Shown one piece after another: positions 8,283-17,231 of a stretch of 64,000 nt of DNA. Position 1 is the first letter of the stretch. Each line of letters begins with the position of its first letter. Below the pieces are notes generated by a model. That model was not told the origin of the DNA, did no database searches, and worked only from the letters and a program-made list of their open reading frames with translations. This DNA comes from Paucibacter sp. B2R-40 (GTDB lineage Bacteria > Pseudomonadota > Gammaproteobacteria > Burkholderiales > Burkholderiaceae_C). Where the stretch lies: NCBI RefSeq assembly GCF_025717555.1, contig NZ_JAJIRP010000010.1, positions 124,001 through 188,000 of the forward strand. The letters run 5' to 3'. The translations under genes were made by a program, and so were the position numbers.

Positions 8283-9382
8283 CGTGTGGCTCCGCTCACA
8301 GCTGCCAGGTCGCTCTGGCGCTCGATCAATTCGGCGCATTCCAGGATTTGCAAACGTTCGGCCGCCTCGCCGCCCAAGCGGCGCAGCAAGAGGCTGCCCA
8401 GCTGCCGGCCGGCATGGTGCAGCGAGGCAAAGTAGGTGCTGATCGGCGGGACAAAGTAGGCGCTGATATTGCTGTCGTCGGTGGCCACCACGACCGCTTC
8501 GCGCCCCGCCTGCCAGCCTAGTTCCGCAAAGGCCGACAAGGCGCCCAGCGCGGTGAATTCATTCGCGCAGACAAAGGCCGTCGGCCGCTGCGCTCGCTCA
8601 GCCAACTCGAGCACGATGCGCCGTCCGTCACCGGCGGACAGGGCCGAGCTGCGCAGCAGCGCCGTATCGAAGCTCAAGCCCGCCTCGGCCAGCGCGCGCC
8701 GGTAGCCCTGCTCACGGTGCTGCGCATACATCAGCTCCGGGCTCGGGTTGAGCATCGCAATCAGGCGGTGGCCGCGCTCGATCAGCCGGCGGGTGGCTTG
8801 GTAGGCCATGTCCTCGTGATCGGTGTCGAACCAGGCATGCGCCTGCGCCAACTCGCTGCGGCCATAACTGACGAAAGGCAGGTCCTGTTGCAGCAGATAG
8901 CGGATGCGCTCGTCCTGCGGCCGGGTCTGGGTCAGGATCAGACCGTCGACGCGGCGCGACTCGACCAACTGGCGCAGGCCCTCCAGCGGGCTCTCACCGG
9001 GCAGCTGCGGATGCACGACCAGACTGTAGTAACTGCCCGCCAGCGCGGCATACAGGCCCGACACCAGCGCCATATAGCCGCTGTCGCTGAAGTCCTGCTC
9101 GGCGTCTTCGACCGGCAACACGATGCACAAGGTATAAGTCTTGCCGGTGCGCAGCTTGACGCCGGCCAAGTTGACGCTATAGCCCAGCTCGGCGGCGGCG
9201 CGCTGCACGCGCGCGCGGGTTTCCGGCTTGACCTCGGGCGCATTTTTCAAGGCCTTGGACACGGTGCCCAGCGACAGGCCGGTATGGCGCACCAGCGTCT
9301 TCAGAGTCACGGCCGGCGTTGGCGTTGGCGTTGGCGTTGTCATTGGCATTGGCATTGGCATTGGCTCAAACGGATTCGACAT
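8279..9382 (-). CDS. LacI-family transcriptional regulator of the sugar cluster
   Basis: LacI/GalR repressor of 367 residues. The helix-turn-helix is at about residues 26-50 (VTLKTLVRHTGLSLGTVSKALKNAPEVKPETR), followed by the hinge helix AAAELGYSVNLAGVKLR and a periplasmic-binding-like effector domain with LCIVLPV, DGLILTQT and VVVATDDSN. It lies inside the operon rather than beside it. The start at 9382 overlaps the glycosidase end by 17 bases, but several in-frame ATGs occur in the Met-Pro repeat (MPMPMPM) just after it, so the exact start is uncertain. The proline/threonine N-terminal arm comes from a hexanucleotide repeat and is unusual for the family. It probably responds to the imported sugar and controls the cluster, possibly through the AACGTT-centred site at 19281. 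Confidence 0.92.
   Translation of the reverse strand: MSNPFEPMPMPMPMTTPTPTPTPAVTLKTLVRHTGLSLGTVSKALKNAPEVKPETRARVQRAAAELGYSVNLAGVKLRTGKTYTLCIVLPVEDAEQDFSDSGYMALVSGLYAALAGSYYSLVVHPQLPGESPLEGLRQLVESRRVDGLILTQTRPQDERIRYLLQQDLPFVSYGRSELAQAHAWFDTDHEDMAYQATRRLIERGHRLIAMLNPSPELMYAQHREQGYRRALAEAGLSFDTALLRSSALSAGDGRRIVLELAERAQRPTAFVCANEFTALGALSAFAELGWQAGREAVVVATDDSNISAYFVPPISTYFASLHHAGRQLGSLLLRRLGGEAAERLQILECAELIERQSDLAAVSGATR
9318..9365. repeat. Hexanucleotide tandem repeat in the lacI-type gene
   Basis: Eight consecutive six-base units read on the plus strand: GTTGGC three times, GTTGTC once, ATTGGC four times. They encode the MPMPMPM-TTPTPTPTP arm before the DNA-binding domain. Because the unit is six bases, copy-number change alters the arm length by two residues per unit but never shifts the frame. 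Confidence 0.9.
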
Positions 9383-11078
9383 GGGCGCAATCTTTCAGGC
9401 GATGGCCGAGCAGCAAGAAGACGCTCGAGGTCCAGGTGAAGGCGGGGTCACGCAGACCGGCGCCGCTTTGTGCGTCATAGTTTTCGGCCATGCCGCTGCG
9501 CGCCGCCATCGCGGTGAAGCGCCGCGCCAGCTCGTCGCCCAAGTCGGCGCGGCCGCAGCGGTCCATCGCGTCGACAAACAGCAGCATGGTCGGCGCCCAG
9601 ATCGGGCCGCGCCAATAGCCATCGGCCTGATAGAAGGGGCTGCGCTGCGATTCGGTCGCCAGGCCATGTGAGGTGAAAAAACGGCCCAGCTCGAACAAGC
9701 CCTGCAGCAAGGCCCGGCGTTGCGGCTCGCCCATGCGCTGGCCCAAGAGCAGCGGCATGAAGGCGATCAGGCTGTCGGCGCCTAGCTGACTTGGCAGCCC
9801 GCCTGCGCAGATCGCCACAAAGCGCTCGCCGTCCCAAAGCCTGGCCATCAGACGCTCAAACAAGGCATCGGCGCGCTGGCGCCAACGGCGAGCCTCATCC
9901 TGCCGCTCCAGCAATTCGGCCAAAGCCGCCAGCTCCTCCATCTGCAGAATCAAAAAGCTGCTGAGGTCGGGGCTTTGCAGCGGCGTGCCGGGCAAAAAAG
10001 TAGTGGCGTTGTCCCAGCCGGCGTCATTGCCATGGTCATAGGCGGGCAGGCCCTCCCCTGTTTCATCCATCCAGCTGTTGGCCTGCGCGGCGAGCCAGGC
10101 ATAGGCCTGCGCGCAGCGCTCAGCAGGCCAGGCGGCCGGCGCCATGCGACGCAGCTGCGCAACCGTCCAGCCATGCACCGGCGGCTTGGTGAAGCGCCAG
10201 TAAGCGAAACGGTCATTGACGAAATCGGGCAGGCGCCCACTGACATGCTGATGCTCGAACAGCAGCGCCAATTGCTGCCAGGCCAGCTCGGGCTGCGCCG
10301 CGCCCAGCGCCAAGGCGTTGAAGCAATGGTCCCAGCTCCAGATATTCGTCATCCAGTTCTTGGACATATACATGGCCGGGTGCTTCAGCTGCCCCTCGGC
10401 CGGCACCAGGCAGGACCAAGTGATGTAGGCGGCCAATTCGCGCGCCGCCCCAAGCTCCGGCGTCACGCCCAGGGTCAGCGCCAGCCAAGCGGCAAAGTCG
10501 GCGGTGGCCGAGGCTTGCGCCACCTCGAACTCGGCCCGGTCCAGGCGCAGCGGCCGCACCCGGTAGAGATGCAGCGCCGCCGTCAGCCGCCCCTGCTCGT
10601 TAGGCTTGAGCTCGCAGGCCATGCGCTCGGCGCGCTGGCCCTGCCAGGGTGCGTCCAGCTGCAAGTCACCCTCACCCAGCATCAGGCGCGCCGACAGGTC
10701 TTGCGTGGCGCAGCTGATATGCACGGCAGCGGCCAGGCGCTGCGCATAGTCATAACGCCTGCTTTGCAGGGACAGACGCAGGCCAATCCCTTGGGCCGTC
10801 AAGGCGAGCGTGTCGGCGTCGGCGAAAACCAGATCGATGGAGCCCTGCTCACAGCGAAAGCTCAGGGCCTCGGGCCGCAGCGTCCACTCGCCTTGCAGTG
10901 GCAAGCCCGCCGCGTCGATCGGCGTCAGGCGAAAGAGCCGGCCCAGGTCGGTGTGTTCATCGCCGCCGCGCAGATTGCGCAGCCAAAAGGACTGGTCCTC
11001 GGCCAGCCAGGAAACGCACAGCCAACTCTCGCGTCGCGAGAACGGAACTTTGTAGGGGTCGAACAATAGAGGGTTCAC
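9366..11078 (-). CDS. Clan GH-G-like (GH37/GH63 type) glycoside hydrolase
   Basis: Cytoplasmic glycosidase of about 570 residues with the (alpha/alpha)6-barrel features of trehalase/GH63-type enzymes. Seen: MTNIWSWDHCFNALALGAA, which opens the catalytic barrel, SWMDETG, AYDHGNDAGWDN (candidate acid Asp), YWRGPIWAPTMLL, a hallmark of GH37/GH63, and AENYDAQSGAG (candidate base Glu). The first 180 residues form a beta-rich domain. No signal peptide is present, so it acts after import. The start was set at the GTG encoding VNPLLFDPYK because it follows the permease stop by a few bases and has AAAGG upstream; the longer frame has no family-like residues. Probable substrates are alpha-glucosides such as trehalose, glucosylglycerol or kojibiose; the exact one cannot be read. 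It lies in the ABC importer operon. Confidence 0.8.
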   Translation of the reverse strand: MNPLLFDPYKVPFSRRESWLCVSWLAEDQSFWLRNLRGGDEHTDLGRLFRLTPIDAAGLPLQGEWTLRPEALSFRCEQGSIDLVFADADTLALTAQGIGLRLSLQSRRYDYAQRLAAAVHISCATQDLSARLMLGEGDLQLDAPWQGQRAERMACELKPNEQGRLTAALHLYRVRPLRLDRAEFEVAQASATADFAAWLALTLGVTPELGAARELAAYITWSCLVPAEGQLKHPAMYMSKNWMTNIWSWDHCFNALALGAAQPELAWQQLALLFEHQHVSGRLPDFVNDRFAYWRFTKPPVHGWTVAQLRRMAPAAWPAERCAQAYAWLAAQANSWMDETGEGLPAYDHGNDAGWDNATTFLPGTPLQSPDLSSFLILQMEELAALAELLERQDEARRWRQRADALFERLMARLWDGERFVAICAGGLPSQLGADSLIAFMPLLLGQRMGEPQRRALLQGLFELGRFFTSHGLATESQRSPFYQADGYWRGPIWAPTMLLFVDAMDRCGRADLGDELARRFTAMAARSGMAENYDAQSGAGLRDPAFTWTSSVFLLLGHRLKDCAHVESV

Positions 11079-11083
11079 GCGAC

Positions 11084-11917
11084 TCAACCTTTGACCGCCG
11101 CGCTGGTAGCGCCGTCCATGATGTGGCGCTGGGCCAGGAAGAACAGCAGCAGCGGCGGCAGGCACAAAAGCACCGTCATCGCGGCGATCGCCGTCACATT
11201 GTTCGAATGCAGGCCCTTGAACTGGGCCAGGCCCAAGGCCAGCGTGTAAAGGCTCTGATCATTCAGAAAGATCAGCGGGCCGAGGTAGTCGTTCCAGCTG
11301 CCGAGGAACTGGAAGGTGCCGACCAGCACCAAGGCCGGTGCCATCAACGGCAGGTGAATGCGCCAGTAAATCTGCCAGGCATTGGCGCCGTCCATGCGCG
11401 CCGCTTCGTCCAGCTCGCGCGGGATGCTCATGATGAATTGGCGCAACAAGAAGATGAAGAACGGTGCGGCGAAAAAGGACGGCACGATCAGCGGCTTGAG
11501 CGTGTTGATCCAGCCCAGCGCGTTGAACTCCATATAGAGCGGGATCATGCTCACGTCCCAGGGGATCATCATTGAGCCGAGCACGATCATGAACAAGGCA
11601 TTGCGGCCCTTGAAGTCAAAGCGCGCAAAGCCGTAGGCCACCAGGCTGGAAGAAAAAATCTGCCCCACGGTGGACAGCAAGGCGACCCAGAGGGAATTGC
11701 GCAGGAAGAGCGCAAAAGGCTGGGCGCCCCAGGCCTCGGCAAAATTGCTCCAGCGCGGCTCGGCCGGCCACCAGATCGGCGGCCAGGCATAGAGCTCCGT
11801 CTTCGCCTTCAGGGCGGTCAGCAGCGTCCAGTAAAGCGGCGCTGCAAAGGCAAAGACCAGCAGCAACATCAGGCTGTAAAAAGCCAGCTGGCGGCTGCGG
11901 GCGGCAAGGCTGATCAT
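11084..11917 (-). CDS. Sugar ABC transporter permease, MalG-type
   Basis: Inner-membrane permease of a CUT1 carbohydrate importer, 277 residues with six predicted membrane helices. The first is LAFYSLMLLLVFAFAAPLYW. The ATPase-contacting EAA loop is at about residues 180-200 (ELDEAARMDGANAWQIYWRIHLP), followed by GTFQFLGSWNDYLGPLIFL, typical of MalG-like partners. It overlaps the upstream permease gene by four bases, indicating translational coupling, and ends just before the glycosidase start. It forms the channel heterodimer with the MalF-type partner, energised by the UgpC/MalK-type ATPase two genes further upstream. Confidence 0.94.
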   Translation of the reverse strand: MISLAARSRQLAFYSLMLLLVFAFAAPLYWTLLTALKAKTELYAWPPIWWPAEPRWSNFAEAWGAQPFALFLRNSLWVALLSTVGQIFSSSLVAYGFARFDFKGRNALFMIVLGSMMIPWDVSMIPLYMEFNALGWINTLKPLIVPSFFAAPFFIFLLRQFIMSIPRELDEAARMDGANAWQIYWRIHLPLMAPALVLVGTFQFLGSWNDYLGPLIFLNDQSLYTLALGLAQFKGLHSNNVTAIAAMTVLLCLPPLLLFFLAQRHIMDGATSAAVKG

Positions 11918-12927
11918 GGCTTGTCCCCTTGCTGGTTTGGCCCGGCATCGGACTTCACTTCATTCTCGTAAAACACCCACAGGCTGGAGAAGCGCATCAC
12001 CGAGGCGGACAACAACAGAATCAACGCGAACAGCAACCAGGACATCGCCGCCGCATAGCCCATGTCGAAGTATTTGAACGCGGTGTCGTAGATATACATG
12101 GCCAACATAGTGGTCGATTTCATCGGGCCGCCGCCGGTCAAGAGCAGGGCCATGGTCAACTGTTGAAACGCGGCAATCAAGGTGGTGACCAGATTGAACA
12201 AAATCACCGGCGAGAGCAGCGGCAGCGTGATGTGGGAGAACTGCTTGAGCTTGGAAACGCCGCTCATCTCGGCCGCCTCATAGAGCTCGACCGAGATGCC
12301 CTTCAGCCCCGCCAGAAAGACCAGCATCGTGCCGCCCAGACTCCACAGACTGGCGATCACCACCGCGCTCATCGCACAGTCCGGGCTGCCCAGCCAATCA
12401 ACCGCCGGCAGGCCCAGCAGCGACAGCGCGTAGTTCAAGAGCCCGTACTCGCGGCTATAGATCCAGGACCAGATGCTGACCAGCGCCACACCCGACAGCA
12501 TCGAGGGCAGATAGAAGATCGTGCGGAACAAGCCCTCGCCGAGGCAGCGCCGATTCAAGAGCAGCGCCAGGCCCAGGGATGCGGCCAGATGAGTCGGCAC
12601 ATAGAGCAGCGCGAAGCGCGCCGTCACGCCCAGCGCCTCCCAGAAATCGTCATCTTGGAACAGCACGCGCTGGTAGTTCTGCAGGCCGACAAAGCGCTCG
12701 CCGCCCATCAGCGGCCAATCGAAAAAGCTCATATAGAGCGAATACAGCAAGGGGCCGACGGTGAAGGCGAGAAAGCCGATCGCCCAGGGGGCGATGAAAA
12801 GATAGGGCAGCCAGGCCGACCAAGAGCGGGCGCGCAGCTTGCCAGCCGTTTTGGCCTTGCCAGGAACTGGCTCGGAGATTGGCATCAGCATCTCGCTCTG
12901 GGCGTCCATCAATTGAGATTTATGCAT
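11914..12927 (-). CDS. Sugar ABC transporter permease, MalF-type
   Basis: Second inner-membrane permease of the CUT1 importer, 337 residues. A cytoplasmic N-terminal segment of about 40 residues is followed by helix one, LPYLFIAPWAIGFLAFTVGP, and five more helices. The coupling loop reads VELYEAAEMSGVSKLKQFSHITLP. Other family hallmarks are PSMLSGVALVSIWSWIYSREYGLLN and GGPMKSTTMLAMYIYDTAF. The start lies ten bases downstream of the substrate-binding protein gene. The substrate is probably a di- or oligosaccharide or a glucoside; specificity cannot be inferred from the permease. Confidence 0.94.
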   Translation of the reverse strand: MHKSQLMDAQSEMLMPISEPVPGKAKTAGKLRARSWSAWLPYLFIAPWAIGFLAFTVGPLLYSLYMSFFDWPLMGGERFVGLQNYQRVLFQDDDFWEALGVTARFALLYVPTHLAASLGLALLLNRRCLGEGLFRTIFYLPSMLSGVALVSIWSWIYSREYGLLNYALSLLGLPAVDWLGSPDCAMSAVVIASLWSLGGTMLVFLAGLKGISVELYEAAEMSGVSKLKQFSHITLPLLSPVILFNLVTTLIAAFQQLTMALLLTGGGPMKSTTMLAMYIYDTAFKYFDMGYAAAMSWLLFALILLLSASVMRFSSLWVFYENEVKSDAGPNQQGDKP

Positions 12928-12937
12928 GGTCCCGTCC

Positions 12938-14203
12938 TCAGCGCAGCTTGCGCTCGGCCTTGATGGCGGCTCGGTCCAGAATGGCGCCGCTGTCGCCCTG
13001 CTTGCTCAGAAAGACCTCCTGGATGGCGTCGCGCACAACATCTTGCGCACGCATCCAGCGCGGGTTCAGCAGGTGCGCGGGCGTCTCCTTCATGCTGTCC
13101 ACCATCGCGTAAAAAGGCCTCACCAAAGGGTCGTCTCGCAAGCCCTGCTGCGCCGCCACGCTCAGCAGCACCGGCAAATCATTGCTGCGCAGACGCACCG
13201 CCTCGGCGCTGCTGAAGAATTGGATGAAGTCCCAGGCCAGCGCCTTTTGCTTGGACTCACGCGCCATCGCCAGCGCCGACACACTGACCACGCTCTGCGC
13301 CGGCCGGCCCTGAAAGCTCGGCAACCCGACCACGCCGTAGCGCTTGCCGTCTTGCCCCAACTCGACCCGGAAGGCCGCGCCGTCCAGCAGCATCGCGACC
13401 TTGTCGGAGGTGAACATCTGGCGCTGGTTACGGCCATCGCCGACACCCAAGGTGGCCGCAACATCCTGCTGCAGCAGCGCCAGCAACATCTCGAACATGG
13501 CCTTGGACGGCGCACCGTTCAGATGGCCCTGCACGCTCACGCCGTCCGGGCCCAACATGCGCCCGCCCGCGCTCCAGAGAAAACTCTGAAAGTCGTAGGG
13601 GTCGGGGTTCACATCGAGGCCGAAACCGAAGGCCTTGGTTGCCGGCTTGCGCAACTGAATCGCCATGTGGCGCAGATCGTCCCAGCTCCAACCCTCCTGC
13701 GGATAGGCCAGGCCGGCGCGGTCAAACATGTCTTTGTTGTAATAGATCACTTGGGCCGTGAAGCCAGCCGGCACGCCGTAGATTCGCATCGAGAGGGGCT
13801 GGGTCTTGCCGTCAGCATCGGCAACCGTGGCGAAGCGAAATAGGCCGGGCACAAAGTCGCTGCGATCTATGCGGGCATCACGGGCCAGATAGTCATCCAG
13901 CGGTTCCAGCACCCGGTGGTATTGCGGGAAGTTCCACATATACATCACATCGGGTGGGTTCTTGGCCCCGAAAGCAGCCGACAGCTTCTGGTTGTAGCCG
14001 CCGCCATAGGCCTCTACTTGCACCTTCACGCCCGGATGCCTGGCCTCGAAGGCGGCCGCAATGCGCTGCTGGATCAAGAGGCTCTCACTGCCGTCCCAGG
14101 TGGCGAAGCGCAGCAGTTGCGGCTCGGCTGCGCCGGCAGCAGTGCAGGCGCCGAACAGACACAAGGCCCCCAGCAAGCGCCTATGGAAGCTGATGCGCTT
14201 CAT
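12938..14203 (-). CDS. Sugar ABC transporter substrate-binding protein, MalE/family 1 type
   Basis: Periplasmic solute-binding protein of 421 residues. A Sec signal peptide is clear (MKRISFHRRLLGALCLFGAC, cleavage likely after AAGAA). The mature part begins with QLLRFATWDGSESLLIQQRIAAAFEARHPGVKVQ, then AFGAKNPPDVMYMWNFPQYHRV, YNKDMFDRAGLAYPQEGWSWDDL and AWDFIQFFSS, all conserved in CUT1 binding proteins. The cysteine at the end of the signal stretch is not a convincing lipobox. The start overlaps the ATPase gene by four bases. It determines what the cluster imports; the ligand is not known. Confidence 0.94.
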   Translation of the reverse strand: MKRISFHRRLLGALCLFGACTAAGAAEPQLLRFATWDGSESLLIQQRIAAAFEARHPGVKVQVEAYGGGYNQKLSAAFGAKNPPDVMYMWNFPQYHRVLEPLDDYLARDARIDRSDFVPGLFRFATVADADGKTQPLSMRIYGVPAGFTAQVIYYNKDMFDRAGLAYPQEGWSWDDLRHMAIQLRKPATKAFGFGLDVNPDPYDFQSFLWSAGGRMLGPDGVSVQGHLNGAPSKAMFEMLLALLQQDVAATLGVGDGRNQRQMFTSDKVAMLLDGAAFRVELGQDGKRYGVVGLPSFQGRPAQSVVSVSALAMARESKQKALAWDFIQFFSSAEAVRLRSNDLPVLLSVAAQQGLRDDPLVRPFYAMVDSMKETPAHLLNPRWMRAQDVVRDAIQEVFLSKQGDSGAILDRAAIKAERKLR

Positions 14204-15327
14204 TGCGCCAGCGCCTCTTGCACCGCTGCGCTCAAGCGCCTCGGCAAGGCGCGACCGTCGGCCGCGAAAACATGCATATGCTCCAGCTCGAACTGCAAGC
14301 CCACAGCATCACCGCGCTGCACCAGTTGTGCACCGTCGACGCAGACCGTCAGGTTTTGATCCAGGCCGGCGCTCACATGCACCATGCTTTGCGCGCCCAG
14401 GCGCTCCACCGCCAGCACCTTGCCTTGCAAATGGGCGGCCCGGTCAGCGCCGGCCAGCAGGCGAATATGTTCGGGCCGCACACCCAGGGTCAGCGCAGCA
14501 CCGAGCGGCGCCAGGTCGCCTTCGGCCAGGCTCGCAATCGTTGCGCAAGCAGGCAAACGCAGCTGCAGCAGCCCGTCCACCATCGCTTGCAACTCGACCG
14601 ACAAAAAGTTCATCCGCGGTGTGCCGATGAAGCCGGCGACAAACAGGTCAGCCGGCCGGTGGTACAGCTCCAAAGGACGGCCGACCTGCGCGATGCGGCC
14701 CTGATTCAAGACCACCACCTTGTCGGCCAGCGTCATCGCCTCGACCTGATCATGCGTGACATAGATCATCGTGGCCTGCAAGGCCTGGTGCAGACGCGCC
14801 AGCTCCATGCGGGTGTTCTCGCGCAGCGCTGCGTCCAGATTCGACAAGGGCTCGTCGAACAAAAAGACACGCGGGTTGCGCACAATGGCGCGCCCTATCG
14901 CCACGCGTTGCCGCTGCCCGCCCGACAAGGCTTTGGGCTTGCGCTCCAGCAGCGCTTCAAGCTGCAGCATACGTGCCGCCTCGGCAATGCGCGTGTCGAT
15001 CTCGGCCTTGGAAAAGCGCCGCAGCGACAGGCCAAACGACAGGTTCTTGCGTACCGTCATATGCGGGTAGAGCGCGTAGTTCTGGAACACCATGGCCAGG
15101 TCGCGCTCGGCCGGTGGCACCTCGTTCATGCGCTCGCCGCCAATCATCAACTCGCCGCTCTGCACCGGCTCCAGCCCGGCAATGCAGCGCAAGAGTGTCG
15201 ACTTGCCGCAACCCGAGGGGCCCAGAAAGCAGACAAACTCGCGGTCGGCGATCTCCAGGTCAATGCCTTTCAAGACATCGACCGAGCCGTAACTTTTGCG
15301 CAGGCCGCGCAGCGATAGATCTGCCAT
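14200..15327 (-). CDS. Sugar ABC transporter ATP-binding protein, UgpC/MalK type
   Basis: Cytoplasmic ATPase of 375 residues driving the CUT1 importer. Walker A is FLGPSGCGKSTLLRC, the signature ALSGGQRQRVAIGRA, Walker B VFLFDEPLSNLD with IYVTHDQVEAMT following. The C-terminal third carries the TOBE-like regulatory domain (GVRPEHIRL). In this family one ATPase often serves several CUT1 permeases, but here it is encoded with its own complete set. It is preceded by the TIM-barrel isomerase gene with a 24-base gap, so it belongs to the same transcript. Confidence 0.95.
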   Translation of the reverse strand: MADLSLRGLRKSYGSVDVLKGIDLEIADREFVCFLGPSGCGKSTLLRCIAGLEPVQSGELMIGGERMNEVPPAERDLAMVFQNYALYPHMTVRKNLSFGLSLRRFSKAEIDTRIAEAARMLQLEALLERKPKALSGGQRQRVAIGRAIVRNPRVFLFDEPLSNLDAALRENTRMELARLHQALQATMIYVTHDQVEAMTLADKVVVLNQGRIAQVGRPLELYHRPADLFVAGFIGTPRMNFLSVELQAMVDGLLQLRLPACATIASLAEGDLAPLGAALTLGVRPEHIRLLAGADRAAHLQGKVLAVERLGAQSMVHVSAGLDQNLTVCVDGAQLVQRGDAVGLQFELEHMHVFAADGRALPRRLSAAVQEALAQ

Positions 15328-15351
15328 GGTGTCAGGTGTTCCCCAATGTCT

Positions 15352-16134
15352 TCAAGCCAAATGGCCATTCAGATAGCTCAGGCCCAATGCCGCCGTGCGC
15401 GCAGGCTGGCTGGGTTGGTCATGCTCGACGATGAAGGTGTTCACATGCTGACTCAGCCAAGGCAGCCAGGCCGGCCAATCCAGCCGCCCCTCGCCTAGCG
15501 TGGCCCAGCCTTGTTCGATCTCGGCCAACTCGGCTCCAGGCTTGGCCAGATCCTTCACATGCACCGACTGCAGGCGCAAGCCGTAGCGCTCCAGCCATGC
15601 CATCGGTGCCTCACCCGCCCGCGCCACCCAGGCCACATCCGCCTGCCAGCGCAAAGCCGGCGCGGCCTCCAGCAAGGTCTCCAAGACCGTGCGGCCATCA
15701 TCTGCCAGCCGCTCGAACTCGAAGGCATGGTTGTGATAGGCCAGCGTGATGCCTTGGCCCTGCAATGCCTGCGCATGGGCCTCCAAGCTGGCGGCCAAGG
15801 CCAGCCAGCCGGCGCTGTCCTGCGGCCGCTCGGACTCATCCAACCAGGGCATCACCAGCTGCGTGCAGGCGCAAGCCTTGAGCGCCGCAACGATCTCGTC
15901 CAGGCGCTCGGCCAGATCGCTCATCTCCACATGCATAGAAGCCAGCCTCAGGCCAGCGGCCTGCAGCGCGGCAACAAAGTCGCTGCGGCTCAAGCCATGC
16001 AAGGCCTCGGTCTCGACCCAGGCATAGCCGGCCTGTTTAGCGAGTTCCAGGCGGGCCGCCAGATCGCCTGCACTGCGCACGGTATAGAGCTGTAACGCGA
16101 TACGCAGCCCGTCTTGCTTCGAAGTCATGCGCAT
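15352..16134 (-). CDS. Second xylose-isomerase-like TIM-barrel protein
   Basis: Sugar phosphate isomerase/epimerase-like protein of 260 residues, a different subfamily from the one at 7215-8282. Visible features are LQLYTVRS at the start, ALHGLSRSDF, LAYHNHAFEFE (a hallmark of this group, with the first metal Glu), the ADVAWVARAG Asp region, SVHVKDLAKPG and FIVEHDQPS with the last metal Glu. The C-terminus GLSYLNGHLA is also typical of this subfamily. The start overlaps the preceding oxidoreductase gene by ten bases. Relatives often pair with Gfo/Idh/MocA dehydrogenases. The reaction here is unassigned. Confidence 0.9.
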   Translation of the reverse strand: MRMTSKQDGLRIALQLYTVRSAGDLAARLELAKQAGYAWVETEALHGLSRSDFVAALQAAGLRLASMHVEMSDLAERLDEIVAALKACACTQLVMPWLDESERPQDSAGWLALAASLEAHAQALQGQGITLAYHNHAFEFERLADDGRTVLETLLEAAPALRWQADVAWVARAGEAPMAWLERYGLRLQSVHVKDLAKPGAELAEIEQGWATLGEGRLDWPAWLPWLSQHVNTFIVEHDQPSQPARTAALGLSYLNGHLA

Positions 16135-17231
16135 TGCTCCTGTACCTGAAGGCTGGCGGCAAAGCCGGCCGGCACGGGCTCGGGTCTTGTGCAGCGGGTC
16201 TGCAGCGCCAGCGGGGATTGCTGCTCGGCCGACCGCAGAATCGCGTCCATCGCCTCCAGCACATGCAGCGCCATCTCGCCGCTCGCGCGGTGCGGGCGGC
16301 CGCTGCGCAAGGCATCGGCCATATCGGCTACGCCCAGGCCCCGGTGCCGGCCGGTGAAGGCCAGCGGCGCTTGCGCCACCCAGTCACCATCGGCCACACA
16401 GAGCTCGAGTTCGCCGCCGAACTGGTTCGGGTCCGGCAACACCAGGCTGCCCAGCTCGCCGAACAACTCGATATGGCTGCTCTTGTGCTTCCAGACATCG
16501 AAGCTGGTGCTCAGCGTGATGAAGGCACCCTGCTCAAAGGTCAGGCCGGCGACCAGATGGGTCGGCGTTTCGACCTTGATGTGCTCGCCCTGGCGCGGGC
16601 CACGCGGAATCTGCCGCGCCGGCCAACTCGTGTGAGCCATGCCGCTGACGCGCGTGATCGGGCCCAGCAATTGCACCAGCTGGGTCAGGTAGTAGACGCC
16701 CATGTCCATCAGCGGCCCGGCGCCGGGTCGATAGAAGAACTCGGGGTTGGGATGCCAATCATCGGGGCCGCGCTCCATCATCGAGGCTTGGCCGGCGACG
16801 ATGCGGCCAATGCGAAGGGCGTCAACCAGCGCACGTGCAGCTTGGCCGGCGCCGCCCAGAAAGGTATCGGGCGCGCAGCCGATGCGCAGGCGCTGCGACT
16901 GGGCCAGCTCCAGCAGCGCGGCTCCGTCGGCAAAGCTGCCGGCCAGCGGCTTCTCGGTATAGAGATGCTTGCCGGCCTTCAGCACCGCCTCGCCAACCGC
17001 CCGGTGGGCAAGCGGCGGGGTCAGATTGATGATGATCTCGGCCTCGCTGCCGAGCAACTGATCCAGGCTCATCGCTGGCAGATCAAATTCGGCGGCGCGG
17101 CTCTGCGCGGCCTCAAGCTTGGCGTCGGCCACGCCTATCAGTTGCAGATTGCCGAACTGGGCCAGGCCTTTGGCATAGGCCGGGAAGATGTCGCCGGCGC
17201 CGATGATGCCGATCGAAGTAGCTCGGGTCAT
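16125..17231 (-). CDS. Gfo/Idh/MocA-family sugar oxidoreductase
   Basis: NAD(P)-dependent oxidoreductase of 368 residues. The Rossmann motif is SIGIIGAGDIFPAYAKGL, the catalytic-lysine motif YTEKPLAGSF, and the substrate domain contains GPLMDMGVYYLTQLVQLLGPI. A conserved stretch includes RGPRQGEHIKVETPTHL, seen in glycoside- and inositol-type members. It overlaps the upstream fusion gene by four bases and the downstream isomerase gene by ten. This is the second of three family members in one operon, so the enzymes probably act at different steps or on different epimers; that is inference. Confidence 0.92.
   Translation of the reverse strand: MTRATSIGIIGAGDIFPAYAKGLAQFGNLQLIGVADAKLEAAQSRAAEFDLPAMSLDQLLGSEAEIIINLTPPLAHRAVGEAVLKAGKHLYTEKPLAGSFADGAALLELAQSQRLRIGCAPDTFLGGAGQAARALVDALRIGRIVAGQASMMERGPDDWHPNPEFFYRPGAGPLMDMGVYYLTQLVQLLGPITRVSGMAHTSWPARQIPRGPRQGEHIKVETPTHLVAGLTFEQGAFITLSTSFDVWKHKSSHIELFGELGSLVLPDPNQFGGELELCVADGDWVAQAPLAFTGRHRGLGVADMADALRSGRPHRASGEMALHVLEAMDAILRSAEQQSPLALQTRCTRPEPVPAGFAASLQVQEQCA

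Noticed and set aside
9318-9365. Phase-variable on/off switch of the LacI gene
   Set aside because: The unit is six bases long, so slippage cannot shift the frame; only length variation is possible.
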